From the NCBI RefSeq assembly GCF_935822925.1, contig NZ_CAKXZS010000024.1, positions 285,796 to 349,795 of the forward strand: a stretch of DNA of 64,000 bases, written 5' to 3'. The notes beneath the pieces were generated by a model. It ran no database searches. It worked only from the letters and a program-made list of their open reading frames with translations, and was not told the DNA's origin. The position numbers and the translations under genes are program-made. Shown piece by piece: positions 17,081 to 26,081 of the stretch; within the stretch, counting starts at the first letter, position 1, and each line of letters opens with the position of its first letter. The DNA comes from Mesorhizobium ventifaucium. Lineage in GTDB: Bacteria > Pseudomonadota > Alphaproteobacteria > Rhizobiales > Rhizobiaceae.

Positions 17081-18129
17081 CCGCTCCAGAGTCGTCCGCT
17101 AATTTCTCCCGCGTACCCTGCACCGTCGTCACCGGCTTCCTCGGCGCCGGCAAGACGACGCTGATCCGCCATCTGCTCGAAAACGCTGGCGGCAAGCGGC
17201 TGGCCATTATCGTCAACGAGTTCGGCGACATCGGCATCGACGGCGAGATCCTTAGGGGATGCGGCATCGACACCTGCCCTGAGGAAAACATCGTCGAACT
17301 GGCCAATGGCTGTATCTGCTGCACCGTCGCCGACGATTTCGTCCCGGCGCTCGACCGGATCCTGTCGCTGACGCCCAGGGTCGACCATATCCTGATCGAA
17401 ACCTCCGGGCTGGCCCTGCCCAAGCCGCTGGTCCAGGCCTTCCAGTGGCCGACGGTGAAAAGCCGGGTGACGGTCGACAGCGTCATTGCCGTGGTCGACG
17501 GACCGGCGCTGGCCGAAGGCCGCGTTGCCAACGACATGGACGCCCTGCAGGCGCAGCGCGCGCAGGACGAAACGCTCGACCACGACGATCCGGTCGAGGA
17601 GGTGTTCGAGGACCAGCTCGCCTGCGCCGACCTGATCATATTGTCGAAGAGCGACCTGATGGACGTCGCCGGCTCGGCCCGCGCCAATGCCGTCATCGGT
17701 GAGCACGCCGCCCGCGCCGTCAAGATCGTGCCGGCCTCGCAGGGCAAGGTCGATCCGTCTGTGCTGCTCGGGCTCGGCCTTGCCGTCGAGGACGACATCG
17801 AGAATCGCAAGACCCACCACGATGACGAGCTCGATCACGAGCATGACGATTTCGACTCGTTCGTCATTGACATTCCGTCGATCGCCAATCCCGATGAGCT
17901 GGCTTTGCGTGTCGCCACCGCGGCGGAAGAAGAAAACGTGCTGCGCGTAAAAGGGTTCGTCGACGTCGGCGGAAAGCCGATGCGGCTGTTGCTGCAGGCT
18001 GTCGGGCCGCGCGTTAATCACTATTACGACCGCGCCTGGACTGCTGAAGACGACCGCCGCTCGCGCCTCGTCGTCATCGGCCTGAAAGGGCTGAACCGCC
18101 CGGCCATCGAGCGTATTCTCGCCGGCTGA
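17077..18129 (+). CDS. cobW: CobW, GTP-dependent metal chaperone
   Basis: A 350-residue G3E-family P-loop GTPase linked to cobalt delivery for corrin synthesis. The Walker A motif GFLGAGKTT is near residue 25, and the metal-binding CxCC motif appears in NGCICCTVADDF. A His/Asp-rich segment (THHDDELDHEHDD, about residues 245-257) is typical of metal-handling CobW proteins. The start at 17077 overlaps the DUF1636 stop. cobN follows after 18 nt, which fits a role in supplying cobalt to the chelatase. Confidence 0.95.
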   Translation: MTAPESSANFSRVPCTVVTGFLGAGKTTLIRHLLENAGGKRLAIIVNEFGDIGIDGEILRGCGIDTCPEENIVELANGCICCTVADDFVPALDRILSLTPRVDHILIETSGLALPKPLVQAFQWPTVKSRVTVDSVIAVVDGPALAEGRVANDMDALQAQRAQDETLDHDDPVEEVFEDQLACADLIILSKSDLMDVAGSARANAVIGEHAARAVKIVPASQGKVDPSVLLGLGLAVEDDIENRKTHHDDELDHEHDDFDSFVIDIPSIANPDELALRVATAAEEENVLRVKGFVDVGGKPMRLLLQAVGPRVNHYYDRAWTAEDDRRSRLVVIGLKGLNRPAIERILAG

Positions 18130-18147
18130 CCTCAGGCACGAGCCGCG

Positions 18148-21100
18148 ATGCACATCCTCACCACCACGTCCGCCTCGCTCGACGATCTCGCCGAGCCTGT
18201 CGATCTCAGGCAGACGCCTGCGGATGTCGTGGCGCTGTCCTTCACCGACAGCGATCTGGCCGGGCTGGCAGCGGCGTGGAAAGCAGACGCGGATCGCCTG
18301 CCCTCGATGCGGCTGGCGGCCTTGCGCGATCTGCGCCATCCGATGTCCGTCGATCTGTGGATCGACAGCGTCGCTCGGCACGCCAGGGTTGTTCTGGTTC
18401 GCATCCTCGGCGGTTACGACTGGTGGCGCTACGGCTGCGACCAGCTCGCCTCGACCGCCCGCGCGCACGGCATAAAACTGGCGCTGCTGCCCGGCGAATG
18501 CCGCGACGAGGATCTGCGGCTGATCAAATGCTCAACGCTGCCGCGCCAAGAGCTCGACGGCCTGCTCGGCTATTTCCGCGAGGGCGGCCCGGCGAACATG
18601 ACGGCGCTGGTGCAGAGACTGGCGCGGCTGGCGGGCCGGGATGCGGCGGTCGTGGAGCCGGTTGTCGTGCCGAGGGCGGGGTTTTATGAGCCGGGGCTGG
18701 GGGTTGTGGAAAAGCCGGACCTTTCGAATGTCGGCGTCGTGCCAATCCTCTTCTACCGCTCGATGCTGCTCGCCGCCGATGTCGCGCCCATCGACGCGCT
18801 TTTTGAAGCGCTGCGGCAGCGTGGCATGATCCCTGTCCCCATTTTCGTCTCCAGCCTCAAGGACCCGGCCTCGCTCGCCTTTGTCGAAACCGCGCTTGCC
18901 GCGCTACACCCTGCCGCGATCATCACCGCGACCGCCTTCGCCTCGGGCGCTGAGCCCTGCGTCGAAACCCTGTTCGACCGCGCCGGCGTTCCTGTCTTCC
19001 AGGTCATCGTCGCGACGACACGACGTGACATCTGGCAAGACAATCAGCGCGGCCTGGCGCCTGCCGATCTTGCCATGCATGTCGTCCTCCCCGAACTCGA
19101 CGGCCGCATCCTTGCCGGCGCCGTTTCCTTCAAGGGCGAAAGCGAGGTCGATCCGGCATTGGCTTTCCGCGCGTTCTCCAACCGGCCGGAGCCGGACCGC
19201 GTGGCGCAGGTTGCGAACCGTGTCGAGGCGTTCGTGCGCCTGCAGCGCACGCCGCGCGTAAAACGCAAGCTCGCCATCCTGATCCCCGACTATCCGAGCG
19301 CCCCCGGCCGCACCGGCTATGCCGTCGGCCTCGACGTGCCGTCCAGCGTGCTGGCGATGCTGCACGACCTGAGCGAACGGGGCTACACCGTTGAAGGGAT
19401 TCCGCAAACGCCGCGTGAGTTGCTGGAGATGCTGGAGTCGGCCGATCAAGGGTTAGCCTTGAAGGAATATCTGACCTTCTCGAAGGAATTGCCGCCGGCG
19501 GCCATCGCTGCCGTGACGACCGCATGGGGGAATGCAGAAGATGAGACGGGTTTGTGCCAGGCACCCCCCTCTGTCCTGCCGGACATGTCCGGCGGGACAG
19601 AGGGGGGTGTTCAAGCGCCTACCGCGGCAAATTTCCCCTTCCGCGCCGCCACCTTCGGCAACATCACCGTAGCACTTGCCCCCGATCGCGGGCGTTCAGT
19701 CGACCGCCGCGCCGACTATCACGACCCGACCTTGCCGCCGCGCCATGCGCTGATCGCTTTTGGCCTGTGGCTGCGCAAGTCGCTCGATATCCATGCCCTC
19801 GTCCATGTCGGCGCCCACGGCACGATGGAATGGCTGCCCGGCAAGACCGTGGCGCTGAGCGAAAACTGCTTTCCCGAGATCGTCACCGGGTCCCTGCCCG
19901 TCATTTATCCATTCATCGTCTCCAACCCGGGAGAGGCGGCACAAGCCAAGCGGCGCATTGCCGCCGTCACCCTCGGCCATTTGCCGCCACCGCTGACCGG
20001 CGCCGGACTTGACGACAACCAGCAGCAGCTCGAGCGGCTGGTCGACGAATATGCCCAGGCTGACGGGCTCGACCGCCGCCGCCGCGATCGCCTGGCGAGG
20101 CTGATCGTCGAAACCGCTGAAAAGACCGGGCTCGCCTCCGAGGCCGGCGTCGCCGGAACCGACGCGCCAGACGAAGCGCTGCGCCGCATCGACACCTGGC
20201 TGTGCGACCTGAAGGACTTCGCCATCAAGGACGGGCTGCACATCTTTGGCCGCTCAGCCGAGGGCGAGACCGATCCGCTGCGCCAGCAAAGTGCGACCGC
20301 CGAGAAGGCAGCACTGATCGCAACCCTCGACGGCCGCCATGTCGCTGCCGGGCCGGCCGGCGCGCCGGCGCGAGGCCGGCGCGATGTGCTGCCGACCGGC
20401 CGCAACCTGTTCACATCAGATCCGCGCACCATGCCGACGCCGATATCCTTCGAGCTCGGCAGGGCGGCGTCCGACGAAGTCTTGCGCAGCTACATGCAAT
20501 CGCATGGCGACTGGCCGCGCTCGCTGGTCATCGATCTCTGGGGCTCGGCCTCGCTGCGCACCGGCGGCGAAGAGATTGCGCAAGGCCTGGCGCTGATGGG
20601 CTGCCGACCGCAATGGGATTGCGCCACCGGCCGCGTCACCGGCATCGAGGTGCTGCCGCCGGCCACCCTTGGCCGCCCGCGCGTCGACGTCACCTGGCGC
20701 ATGTCTGGTCTGTTCCGCGACATGTTCCCGGCCCAGATCGCCCTCATCGACGCTGCCGCCAACGCCGTCGCCGCGCGCGACGAGGACGCTTCCGAAAACC
20801 CGCTCGCCGCAAAAACCCGCGCCGATGGCAAGGTCAGCCCGCGCATTTTCGGCACCTCGCCTGGCACCTACGGCGCCGGTATCGAGGATTTATTGTCGAG
20901 CGGCGACTGGGCCGCGCGCGAAGCGATCGGTCGCGCCTATCTCGACGCCACCTCGCATGCCTATGGCGGCGCCGAAGGCGAAGGGATTTCAGCGCCCGGC
21001 GCGTTCGAGGATCGTGTCGCCGAGGCCGACCTTCTCGTCCATACCGGAGACGACCCCGGCCGCGACATCCTCGAAGGTTCCGCCGATGTCGCGTTCATCG

Positions 21101-21552
21101 GCGGTTTTTCAGCGGCGCTTGCTGCCCTCGGCAAGAACGCCGACGTCATCGTCCTCGACACCACGGATCCGCAAAAGCCGAAGCCGCGATCGGTTGTAGA
21201 AGCCGTATCTCGGGTAGTTCGCGCACGCGCGGTCAACCCGCGCTTCATTGCCGGCCAGATGCGGCACGGGCCGCGCGGCGCTTCGGAATTCGCCGAGACC
21301 GTCGACCGTCTCGTCGGTTTCGCCGAGACCACCCATGCCGTACCGGGCACGCTGATCGAGGCCGTGCACGACGCCTATCTCGGAAATCCCGAGGTGCGCG
21401 CCTTCATCCTGCGCGAAAACCCGGCGGCCGCGAAAATCATCGCCGAGCGTTTATTGTCGGCACGGCGGCGCGGTCTCTGGCATCCGCTGCGCAATTCCGT
21501 CGACGACGACCTCGCCGCACTGATCGCCGAGGCCCAGGGAGTGGCGGCATGA
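18148..21552 (+). CDS. cobN: Cobaltochelatase large subunit CobN
   Basis: This large subunit of the aerobic ATP-dependent cobaltochelatase inserts Co2+ into hydrogenobyrinic acid a,c-diamide. The 1134-residue product is shorter than many CobN proteins (about 1250-1300). Family blocks present include HVGAHGTMEWLPGKTVALSE, GRNLFTSDPRTMPT, MSGLFRDMFPAQIALIDAA and VPGTLIEAVHDAYLGNPEVR. Residues 472-487 (APPSVLPDMSGGTEGG) are encoded by a 48-bp palindrome that looks inserted. The small chelatase subunits (CobS/CobT in Pseudomonas naming) are not in the window. The stop overlaps the cobG start as ATGA. Confidence 0.95.
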   Translation: MHILTTTSASLDDLAEPVDLRQTPADVVALSFTDSDLAGLAAAWKADADRLPSMRLAALRDLRHPMSVDLWIDSVARHARVVLVRILGGYDWWRYGCDQLASTARAHGIKLALLPGECRDEDLRLIKCSTLPRQELDGLLGYFREGGPANMTALVQRLARLAGRDAAVVEPVVVPRAGFYEPGLGVVEKPDLSNVGVVPILFYRSMLLAADVAPIDALFEALRQRGMIPVPIFVSSLKDPASLAFVETALAALHPAAIITATAFASGAEPCVETLFDRAGVPVFQVIVATTRRDIWQDNQRGLAPADLAMHVVLPELDGRILAGAVSFKGESEVDPALAFRAFSNRPEPDRVAQVANRVEAFVRLQRTPRVKRKLAILIPDYPSAPGRTGYAVGLDVPSSVLAMLHDLSERGYTVEGIPQTPRELLEMLESADQGLALKEYLTFSKELPPAAIAAVTTAWGNAEDETGLCQAPPSVLPDMSGGTEGGVQAPTAANFPFRAATFGNITVALAPDRGRSVDRRADYHDPTLPPRHALIAFGLWLRKSLDIHALVHVGAHGTMEWLPGKTVALSENCFPEIVTGSLPVIYPFIVSNPGEAAQAKRRIAAVTLGHLPPPLTGAGLDDNQQQLERLVDEYAQADGLDRRRRDRLARLIVETAEKTGLASEAGVAGTDAPDEALRRIDTWLCDLKDFAIKDGLHIFGRSAEGETDPLRQQSATAEKAALIATLDGRHVAAGPAGAPARGRRDVLPTGRNLFTSDPRTMPTPISFELGRAASDEVLRSYMQSHGDWPRSLVIDLWGSASLRTGGEEIAQGLALMGCRPQWDCATGRVTGIEVLPPATLGRPRVDVTWRMSGLFRDMFPAQIALIDAAANAVAARDEDASENPLAAKTRADGKVSPRIFGTSPGTYGAGIEDLLSSGDWAAREAIGRAYLDATSHAYGGAEGEGISAPGAFEDRVAEADLLVHTGDDPGRDILEGSADVAFIGGFSAALAALGKNADVIVLDTTDPQKPKPRSVVEAVSRVVRARAVNPRFIAGQMRHGPRGASEFAETVDRLVGFAETTHAVPGTLIEAVHDAYLGNPEVRAFILRENPAAAKIIAERLLSARRRGLWHPLRNSVDDDLAALIAEAQGVAA
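19561..19609. repeat. Palindromic element inserted in frame in cobN
   Basis: A 48-bp near-perfect palindrome (19562-19609) centred on ACATGT. Each 24-base half starts or ends with six C or six G next to TCTGTCC; one of the 24 pairs is a G-T wobble. It adds exactly 16 codons (residues 472-487, APPSVLPDMSGGTEGG) to CobN. The same word, CCCCCCTCTGTCCTGCCGGA, begins the longer insertion in cobG at 22221, in the same reading frame. Confidence 0.9.
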
Positions 21553-23036
21553 ACGCCTTCTCCCGACGCGGCGCCTGCCCCGCTTTGTCCGCGCCGATGC
21601 AGACCGGTGACGGCCTTCTGGTGCGGCTCAACCCGATGACTGGAGGACTCTCGCCGAAGTCGTTGGTCGGACTCGGTGAATCCGCCTTGCGGCACGGCAA
21701 CGGCGTCATGGAGGTGACCGCGCGCGGCAGCCTGCAGATACGCGGCCTGACGCCGGCAAGCGCCCGGCTGCTGGCAATGGAGGTCGACGCGCTCGGCATC
21801 GCCGTGCGCACCGGCGTGCCGGTGGAGACCGGTCCGCTTGCGGGGCTGGATCCAGAAGAAGTTGCTGACCCGCGCCCATTGGCCGAACGCATTCGTGCGG
21901 CGATCGAAGAAGCCGGGCTGGCAAAGCGCCTTGGCCCGAAGATTTCGGTGATCGTCGACGGCGGCGGACGGCTGACCATGGATGCGGTGACGGCCGATAT
22001 CAGGCTGGCTGCGATCAGAACCGACGCGGGCGTCCGTTGGCTGTTAGCCGTTGCTGGCGACAGGGAAAATGCGGCGCTACTCGTCACGGTCGAGGAAGAT
22101 GCGGCCCGTGATATCGCCGTCGCTGTTCTAAGGATGGTCGCAGAAAAAGGCCGTGAAGCCCATGCAAGGGATTTGACGGCGAGGCAGCTAAGATCTCTCG
22201 CCAGTTGGCATTCCTTCGCGCCCCCCTCTGTCCTGCCGGACATCTCCCCCACTTGGGGGGAGATCGGCAGCTTCGCCGGCGGCTCCCCCTTAGCACCTCG
22301 GGTGATTGGCGAAAGCGGAGATGGGAGCGCAATCCCCCCCCTCGTGGGGGAGATGTCCGGCAGGACAGAGGGGGGCACCGTAGAGCGCCTTCCTGTGCCG
22401 GCTCGCTTACCCATCGGCATTTTCGATCTGGCCGCGGCCGGTACCGCCCTCGGCATCGGGCTGCCCTTCGGCAGCATGCCAGCGCAAAAACTCACCGGCC
22501 TCACGCAACACGCCCTTACCTTGGGCGTCACCGAAATCCGCCTCGCGCCACGCCGCGCGCTGCTTTTCATTGGCCCCTCTCCGACCGCCTGCCACTCGCT
22601 TCCGCAGGCCGCCGCCACGCTCGGCTTCGTTACCGACCCATCCGACCCGCGCACGAAAATCGCCGCTTGCCCCGGTGCGCCGGCCTGCGCCTCCGGCCGG
22701 ATCGCGACGCGCGACATCGCCGAAACCATCGCCGCAGAAAACCGCGACCTCCTCGATTCCACGCTCACGTTACATATTTCAGGCTGTGCCAAGGGCTGCG
22801 CCCATCCCGGCCGGGCGGCGCTGACACTGGTCGGCGGCGATAACGGAGCCGGGCTTGTCGTGGACGGGACGGCAAAGGCCCTTCCTACCGGATACAGGCC
22901 AGGCTATGACGCCGCGCGCGGCATTGGCCGCATTGCCGCAGCGATCCGCGAAGCAGGATTTCGAGGCGAGACCACCGCCGCCTGCATGACAAGGCTTGGC
23001 GCGGCCGGTGTCACCGAACTCTACCGACAGGAATGA
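21549..23036 (+). CDS. cobG: Precorrin-3B synthase CobG
   Basis: This oxygen-dependent monooxygenase converts precorrin-3A to precorrin-3B, the step that marks the aerobic corrin route. The 495-residue product is related to sulfite/nitrite reductases. C-terminal cysteines in LHISGCAKGCAHPGRAALTL and CPGAPACASGR are the expected Fe-S/sirohaem-type ligands. Residues 224-276 are an extra segment encoded by a repeat element, without which the protein would be about 443 residues, near the family length. The ATG at 21549 overlaps cobN. A long open frame upstream overlaps cobN in another frame and is not real. Confidence 0.94.
   Translation: MNAFSRRGACPALSAPMQTGDGLLVRLNPMTGGLSPKSLVGLGESALRHGNGVMEVTARGSLQIRGLTPASARLLAMEVDALGIAVRTGVPVETGPLAGLDPEEVADPRPLAERIRAAIEEAGLAKRLGPKISVIVDGGGRLTMDAVTADIRLAAIRTDAGVRWLLAVAGDRENAALLVTVEEDAARDIAVAVLRMVAEKGREAHARDLTARQLRSLASWHSFAPPSVLPDISPTWGEIGSFAGGSPLAPRVIGESGDGSAIPPLVGEMSGRTEGGTVERLPVPARLPIGIFDLAAAGTALGIGLPFGSMPAQKLTGLTQHALTLGVTEIRLAPRRALLFIGPSPTACHSLPQAAATLGFVTDPSDPRTKIAACPGAPACASGRIATRDIAETIAAENRDLLDSTLTLHISGCAKGCAHPGRAALTLVGGDNGAGLVVDGTAKALPTGYRPGYDAARGIGRIAAAIREAGFRGETTAACMTRLGAAGVTELYRQE
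22219..22376. repeat. Long palindromic element inserted in frame in cobG
   Basis: Perfect 32-base inverted arms (22221-22252 and 22344-22375) begin CCCCCCTCTGTCCTGCCGGA and enclose a 91-bp middle that is itself partly palindromic. The whole element is read through in frame as CobG residues 224-276. It starts APPSVLPDISPTWGEIG and ends LVGEMSGRTEGGT. It shares its outer sequence and its reading frame with the short element in cobN. Such elements are usually intergenic; here the frame is preserved with no stop codon. Confidence 0.92.
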
Positions 23037-23674
23037 ACATGCCCGCCCCCTACGACTACATCCATGACGGCACGGCGATCTATGAGCGCTCCTTCGCCAT
23101 CATTCGCGCCGAGGCCGACCTGTCGCGGTTTTCCGACGCCGAGGCCGATGTCGCCATCCGCATGATCCATGCCTGCGGCCAGGTCGAGGCCGCGCAGACC
23201 TTTGTTTTTTCCAGCGATTTTGTTGCCGCCGCGCGGATGGCGCTGGCGGCCGGCGCGCCGATCTTCTGCGACGCGGAGATGGTCTCGCACGGCGTCACCC
23301 GCGCCCGGTTGCCGGCCGGTAACGAGGTGATCTGCACGCTGCGCGACCCGCAAACCTCCGACATAGCGAAAAAGATCGGCAACACCCGTTCGGCCGCAGC
23401 CATCGACCTGTGGGGCGAGCGCATGGCCGGTTCGGTCGTCGCCGTTGGCAATGCGCCGACCGCACTTTTCTACCTGCTGGAAAGGCTGCGCGACGGCGCG
23501 CCGAAACCGGCTGTTATCATCGGCATGCCGGTCGGTTTCGTCGGTGCTGCCGAATCGAAGGAGGCGCTGGCCGAGAATTCCTACGGCGTTCCCTACGCGA
23601 TCGTGCGCGGCAGGCTGGGCGGCAGCGCCATGACCGCCGCCGCCCTCAACGCATTGGCGAGGCCGGGCCTGTGA
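23033..23674 (+). CDS. cobH: Precorrin-8X methylmutase CobH
   Basis: CobH moves the C-11 methyl group to C-12, converting precorrin-8X to hydrogenobyrinic acid. The 213-residue product has the family length. The segment RMIHACGQVEAAQTFVFS carries the catalytic histidine, and VGNAPTALFYLLERL and GMPVGFVGAAESKEAL are conserved. The ATG at 23033 overlaps the cobG stop; a second ATG 6 nt later is an equally possible start. It overlaps cobI by 4 nt. Confidence 0.96.
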   Translation: MNMPAPYDYIHDGTAIYERSFAIIRAEADLSRFSDAEADVAIRMIHACGQVEAAQTFVFSSDFVAAARMALAAGAPIFCDAEMVSHGVTRARLPAGNEVICTLRDPQTSDIAKKIGNTRSAAAIDLWGERMAGSVVAVGNAPTALFYLLERLRDGAPKPAVIIGMPVGFVGAAESKEALAENSYGVPYAIVRGRLGGSAMTAAALNALARPGL

Positions 23675-24429
23675 ACGCGATTGCAAAAGGCAGGCTTGTT
23701 GGCATCGGCACCGGTCCCGGCGACCCCGAGCTGCTGACGCTCAAGGCCGTGCGCGCGCTGGCCGAGGCCGACGTGGTGGCGCATTTCGCCAAGCGCGGCA
23801 ACAACAGCAATGCGCGCGCCATTGTCGGCGCGCATTTTCGTCCTGATTTTATCGAGTTGCCGCTGCTCTATCCCGTGACCACCGAAATCGACAAGGATCA
23901 CAGCGATTATCGGTCGCAGATAGCGGATTTCTACGAAGAGTCCGCCGAAAAGGTCGCCGAGCATCTCAGCGCCGGCAGGACCGTCGCGGTGCTCTCGGAA
24001 GGCGACCCGCTGTTCTACGGCTCCTATATGCATCTGCATGTCCGCCTGGCGCACCGCTATCCAACAGAGGTCATTCCCGGCGTCACCGCCATGTCCGGCT
24101 GCTGGTCGGCGACCGGAACGCCGATCGTCCAGGGCGACGATGTATTGACCGTGCTGCCGGGCACGATGAGCGAATTCGAGCTGACGCGCCGCCTCGCCGA
24201 CACCGATGCCGCCGTCATCATGAAGGTTGGCCGCAACCTGCCCAAGATCAGGCGCGCGCTGGAGGCGACCGACAAGCTGGCGCGTGCCGTCTATGTCGAG
24301 CGCGGCACCATGCCGGGCGGCATTTCGATGCGGCTGGCCGACAAGCAGGACGACAACGCGCCATACTTCGCCATCGTGCTGGTCGCCGGCTGGTCCGGCC
24401 GGCCCGCCGCACTGGGAGTCGAAGCATGA
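23671..24429 (+). CDS. cobI: Precorrin-2 C20-methyltransferase CobI
   Basis: This SAM-dependent methyltransferase makes precorrin-3A from precorrin-2. The 252-residue product begins at a GTG (MNAIAKGRLVGIGTGPGDPE) that overlaps the cobH stop as GTGA. Tetrapyrrole methylase motifs are GIGTGPGDPELLTLKAVRAL, VLSEGDPLFYGSYMHL and VIPGVTAMSGCWSATGTP. It also overlaps cobJ by 4 nt. Confidence 0.96.
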   Translation: MNAIAKGRLVGIGTGPGDPELLTLKAVRALAEADVVAHFAKRGNNSNARAIVGAHFRPDFIELPLLYPVTTEIDKDHSDYRSQIADFYEESAEKVAEHLSAGRTVAVLSEGDPLFYGSYMHLHVRLAHRYPTEVIPGVTAMSGCWSATGTPIVQGDDVLTVLPGTMSEFELTRRLADTDAAVIMKVGRNLPKIRRALEATDKLARAVYVERGTMPGGISMRLADKQDDNAPYFAIVLVAGWSGRPAALGVEA

Positions 24430-25190
24430 GTGGCCGCCTGACCGTCATCGGCCTTGGACCCGGCAATGCCAACCAGGTGACGCCGGAAGCGAGCCGCGCC
24501 GTCGCCGAGGCAAGATTCTTCTACGGCTACAAACCGTATCTCGACCGGCTCGACCTGCGCTTAGACCAGGCCCGCGTCGCCTCCGACAATCGTGAGGAGT
24601 TGTCCCGCGCCAAGGACGCGTTGACAATGGCTGCGCAAGGCCACGATGTCGCCGTCGTCTCGGGCGGCGACCCCGGCGTCTTTGCCATGGCGGCAGCCGT
24701 CTGCGAGGCGATCGAGGCCGGCCCGGACGAATGGCGTGCCGTCGACGTGGCGATGCTGCCCGGCATCACCGCAATGCTTGCGGTCGCTGCCCGGATCGGC
24801 GCGCCGCTTGGCCATGATTTCTGCGCCATCTCGCTGTCCGACAATCTGAAGCCGTGGGAGCTCATCGAATTGCGACTGCTTGCGGCGGCCGGCGCCGGCT
24901 TCGTCATCGCGCTCTACAATCCGATCAGCAAGGCGCGCCCTTGGCAGCTTGGCCGCGCCTTCGAATGCCTCACGGCGATCCTTCCGGGCACCACGCCGGT
25001 CGTCTTCGGCCGCGCTGCTGGCCGTCCCGACGAGCGCATCGAGGTTTTTCTACTGGCGCACGCCGATGCGGAAAAGGCTGACATGGCGACCTGCATCATC
25101 ATCGGCTCGCCGGAAACCAGGATCATCAAGCGCGGCGAAAAACCAGCGCTGGTCTACACGCCGCGTTCGGCGGCGGGTCCAAGAAAATGA
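24426..25190 (+). CDS. cobJ: Precorrin-3B C17-methyltransferase CobJ
   Basis: CobJ methylates C-17 and drives ring contraction to precorrin-4. The 254-residue product has VIGLGPGNANQVTPEASRAV at the N-terminus, then AVVSGGDPGVFAMAAAVCEA and GHDFCAISLSDNLKPWELIE. Its last 37 nt overlap the end of cobK on the other strand, so the two genes converge tail to tail and the same-strand cob series is interrupted here. Confidence 0.96.
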   Translation: MSGRLTVIGLGPGNANQVTPEASRAVAEARFFYGYKPYLDRLDLRLDQARVASDNREELSRAKDALTMAAQGHDVAVVSGGDPGVFAMAAAVCEAIEAGPDEWRAVDVAMLPGITAMLAVAARIGAPLGHDFCAISLSDNLKPWELIELRLLAAAGAGFVIALYNPISKARPWQLGRAFECLTAILPGTTPVVFGRAAGRPDERIEVFLLAHADAEKADMATCIIIGSPETRIIKRGEKPALVYTPRSAAGPRK

Positions 25191-25933
25191 CCGACCAGAA
25201 GATGATCGACCATCGCAGCAAGGGCCTCGACGGTTTCAGCCGACGCAACGTCCGGCAGCGTCGGCCTGCGGATCATGACCACCTCGATGCCGAGCGCCCG
25301 CGCTGCGGCGATCTTGCCGTAGGTCGCCTCGCCGCCGCTGTTCTTGGACACGACGATATCGATGTAGTGTTCCCGAAGAAGTACCTGTTCGTCGGCTTCC
25401 CGGAACGGTCCGCGCGCCAAGAGATAGGTCACGTCGGGCACAGCGAGCCTTGGCTCGACCGGATCGACGCTGCGGATCAGATAGTGATGCTGGGGTGCGG
25501 CCTCGAAGGCGGCGACCTCCTGCCGTCCGAGCGCCAGGAAAACGCGGCGCGGCGCAGCGGCCAGCGCCGTCACCGCGCTGGCAACGCTGTCGACCAGCGT
25601 CCAGCGGTCACCTTCGGCAAGCTCCCAGCCTGGGCGCCTGAGCGCGACGATCGGCACACCGGCCTCATGCGCCGCTGCCGCGGCATTGGCGGAGATCTGC
25701 GCCGCATAGGGATGCGTGGCGTCAACCAGCAAGTCGATGTGGGTCTCGCGAAGAAACGACGCCAACCCGTCGGCGCCGCCGAAACCGCCTACCCTCGTCG
25801 GTACACCTTGCGCGACAGGATTTTCGGTGCGGCCGGCCAGCGACAATGTGATCGCGAGATCGGCGCGCGCGGCCAGCTTTCCCGCCAAGCGCCGGGCTTC
25901 GGTGGTTCCGCCGAGGATCAGAATGCGCTTCAT
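25154..25933 (-). CDS. cobK: Precorrin-6A reductase CobK
   Basis: NADPH-dependent reduction of precorrin-6A to precorrin-6B. I chose the ATG at 25933 (MKRILILGGTTEARRLAGKL, 259 residues); three further codons upstream are open. The GGTTEAR nucleotide-binding start and DATHPYAAQISANAAAAAHE are typical. It is the only cob gene here on the minus strand. Its 3' end overlaps cobJ by 37 nt, and its start is 27 nt from a palindromic element that separates it from cobL. Confidence 0.95.
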   Translation of the reverse strand: MKRILILGGTTEARRLAGKLAARADLAITLSLAGRTENPVAQGVPTRVGGFGGADGLASFLRETHIDLLVDATHPYAAQISANAAAAAHEAGVPIVALRRPGWELAEGDRWTLVDSVASAVTALAAAPRRVFLALGRQEVAAFEAAPQHHYLIRSVDPVEPRLAVPDVTYLLARGPFREADEQVLLREHYIDIVVSKNSGGEATYGKIAAARALGIEVVMIRRPTLPDVASAETVEALAAMVDHLLVGHFLGPAAERGV

Positions 25934-25959
25934 TGGCACCACAATCGGCTACGCCGAGC

Positions 25960-26077
25960 AGCCCCTCACCCTCACCCTCTCCCCGTGAATGACGGGGGGA
26001 CGCCGGCGTTGCGACCGGTTCCCTTCTGCCCGTCACTATACGGGGAGAAGGTGCCGGCAGGCGGATGAGGGGCGGCG
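25960..26077. repeat. RIME-like palindromic element between cobK and cobL
   Basis: The left arm starts GCCCCTCACCCTCACCCTCT followed by CCCCGT. The right arm has ATACGGGGAGAAGGTGCCGG, then CAGGCGGATGAGGGGC. It belongs to the same family as the element at 4579-4700. It fills most of the 148-bp gap between the divergent cobK and cobL starts and ends about 4 nt before the cobL ATG. It therefore supplies the sequence from which any cobL or cobK promoter and the cobL ribosome binding site must be drawn. Confidence 0.8.
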
Positions 26078-26081
26078 CGGC

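Noticed and set aside
20202..21548. Open frame upstream of and continuous with cobG
   Set aside because: It overlaps cobN in another frame and encodes Arg-rich low-complexity protein; CobG similarity begins at the ATG overlapping the cobN stop.
22084..22332. Antisense ORFs across the cobG insertion
   Set aside because: The palindrome reads open on both strands because of its symmetry; only the cobG frame connects to conserved protein on both sides.
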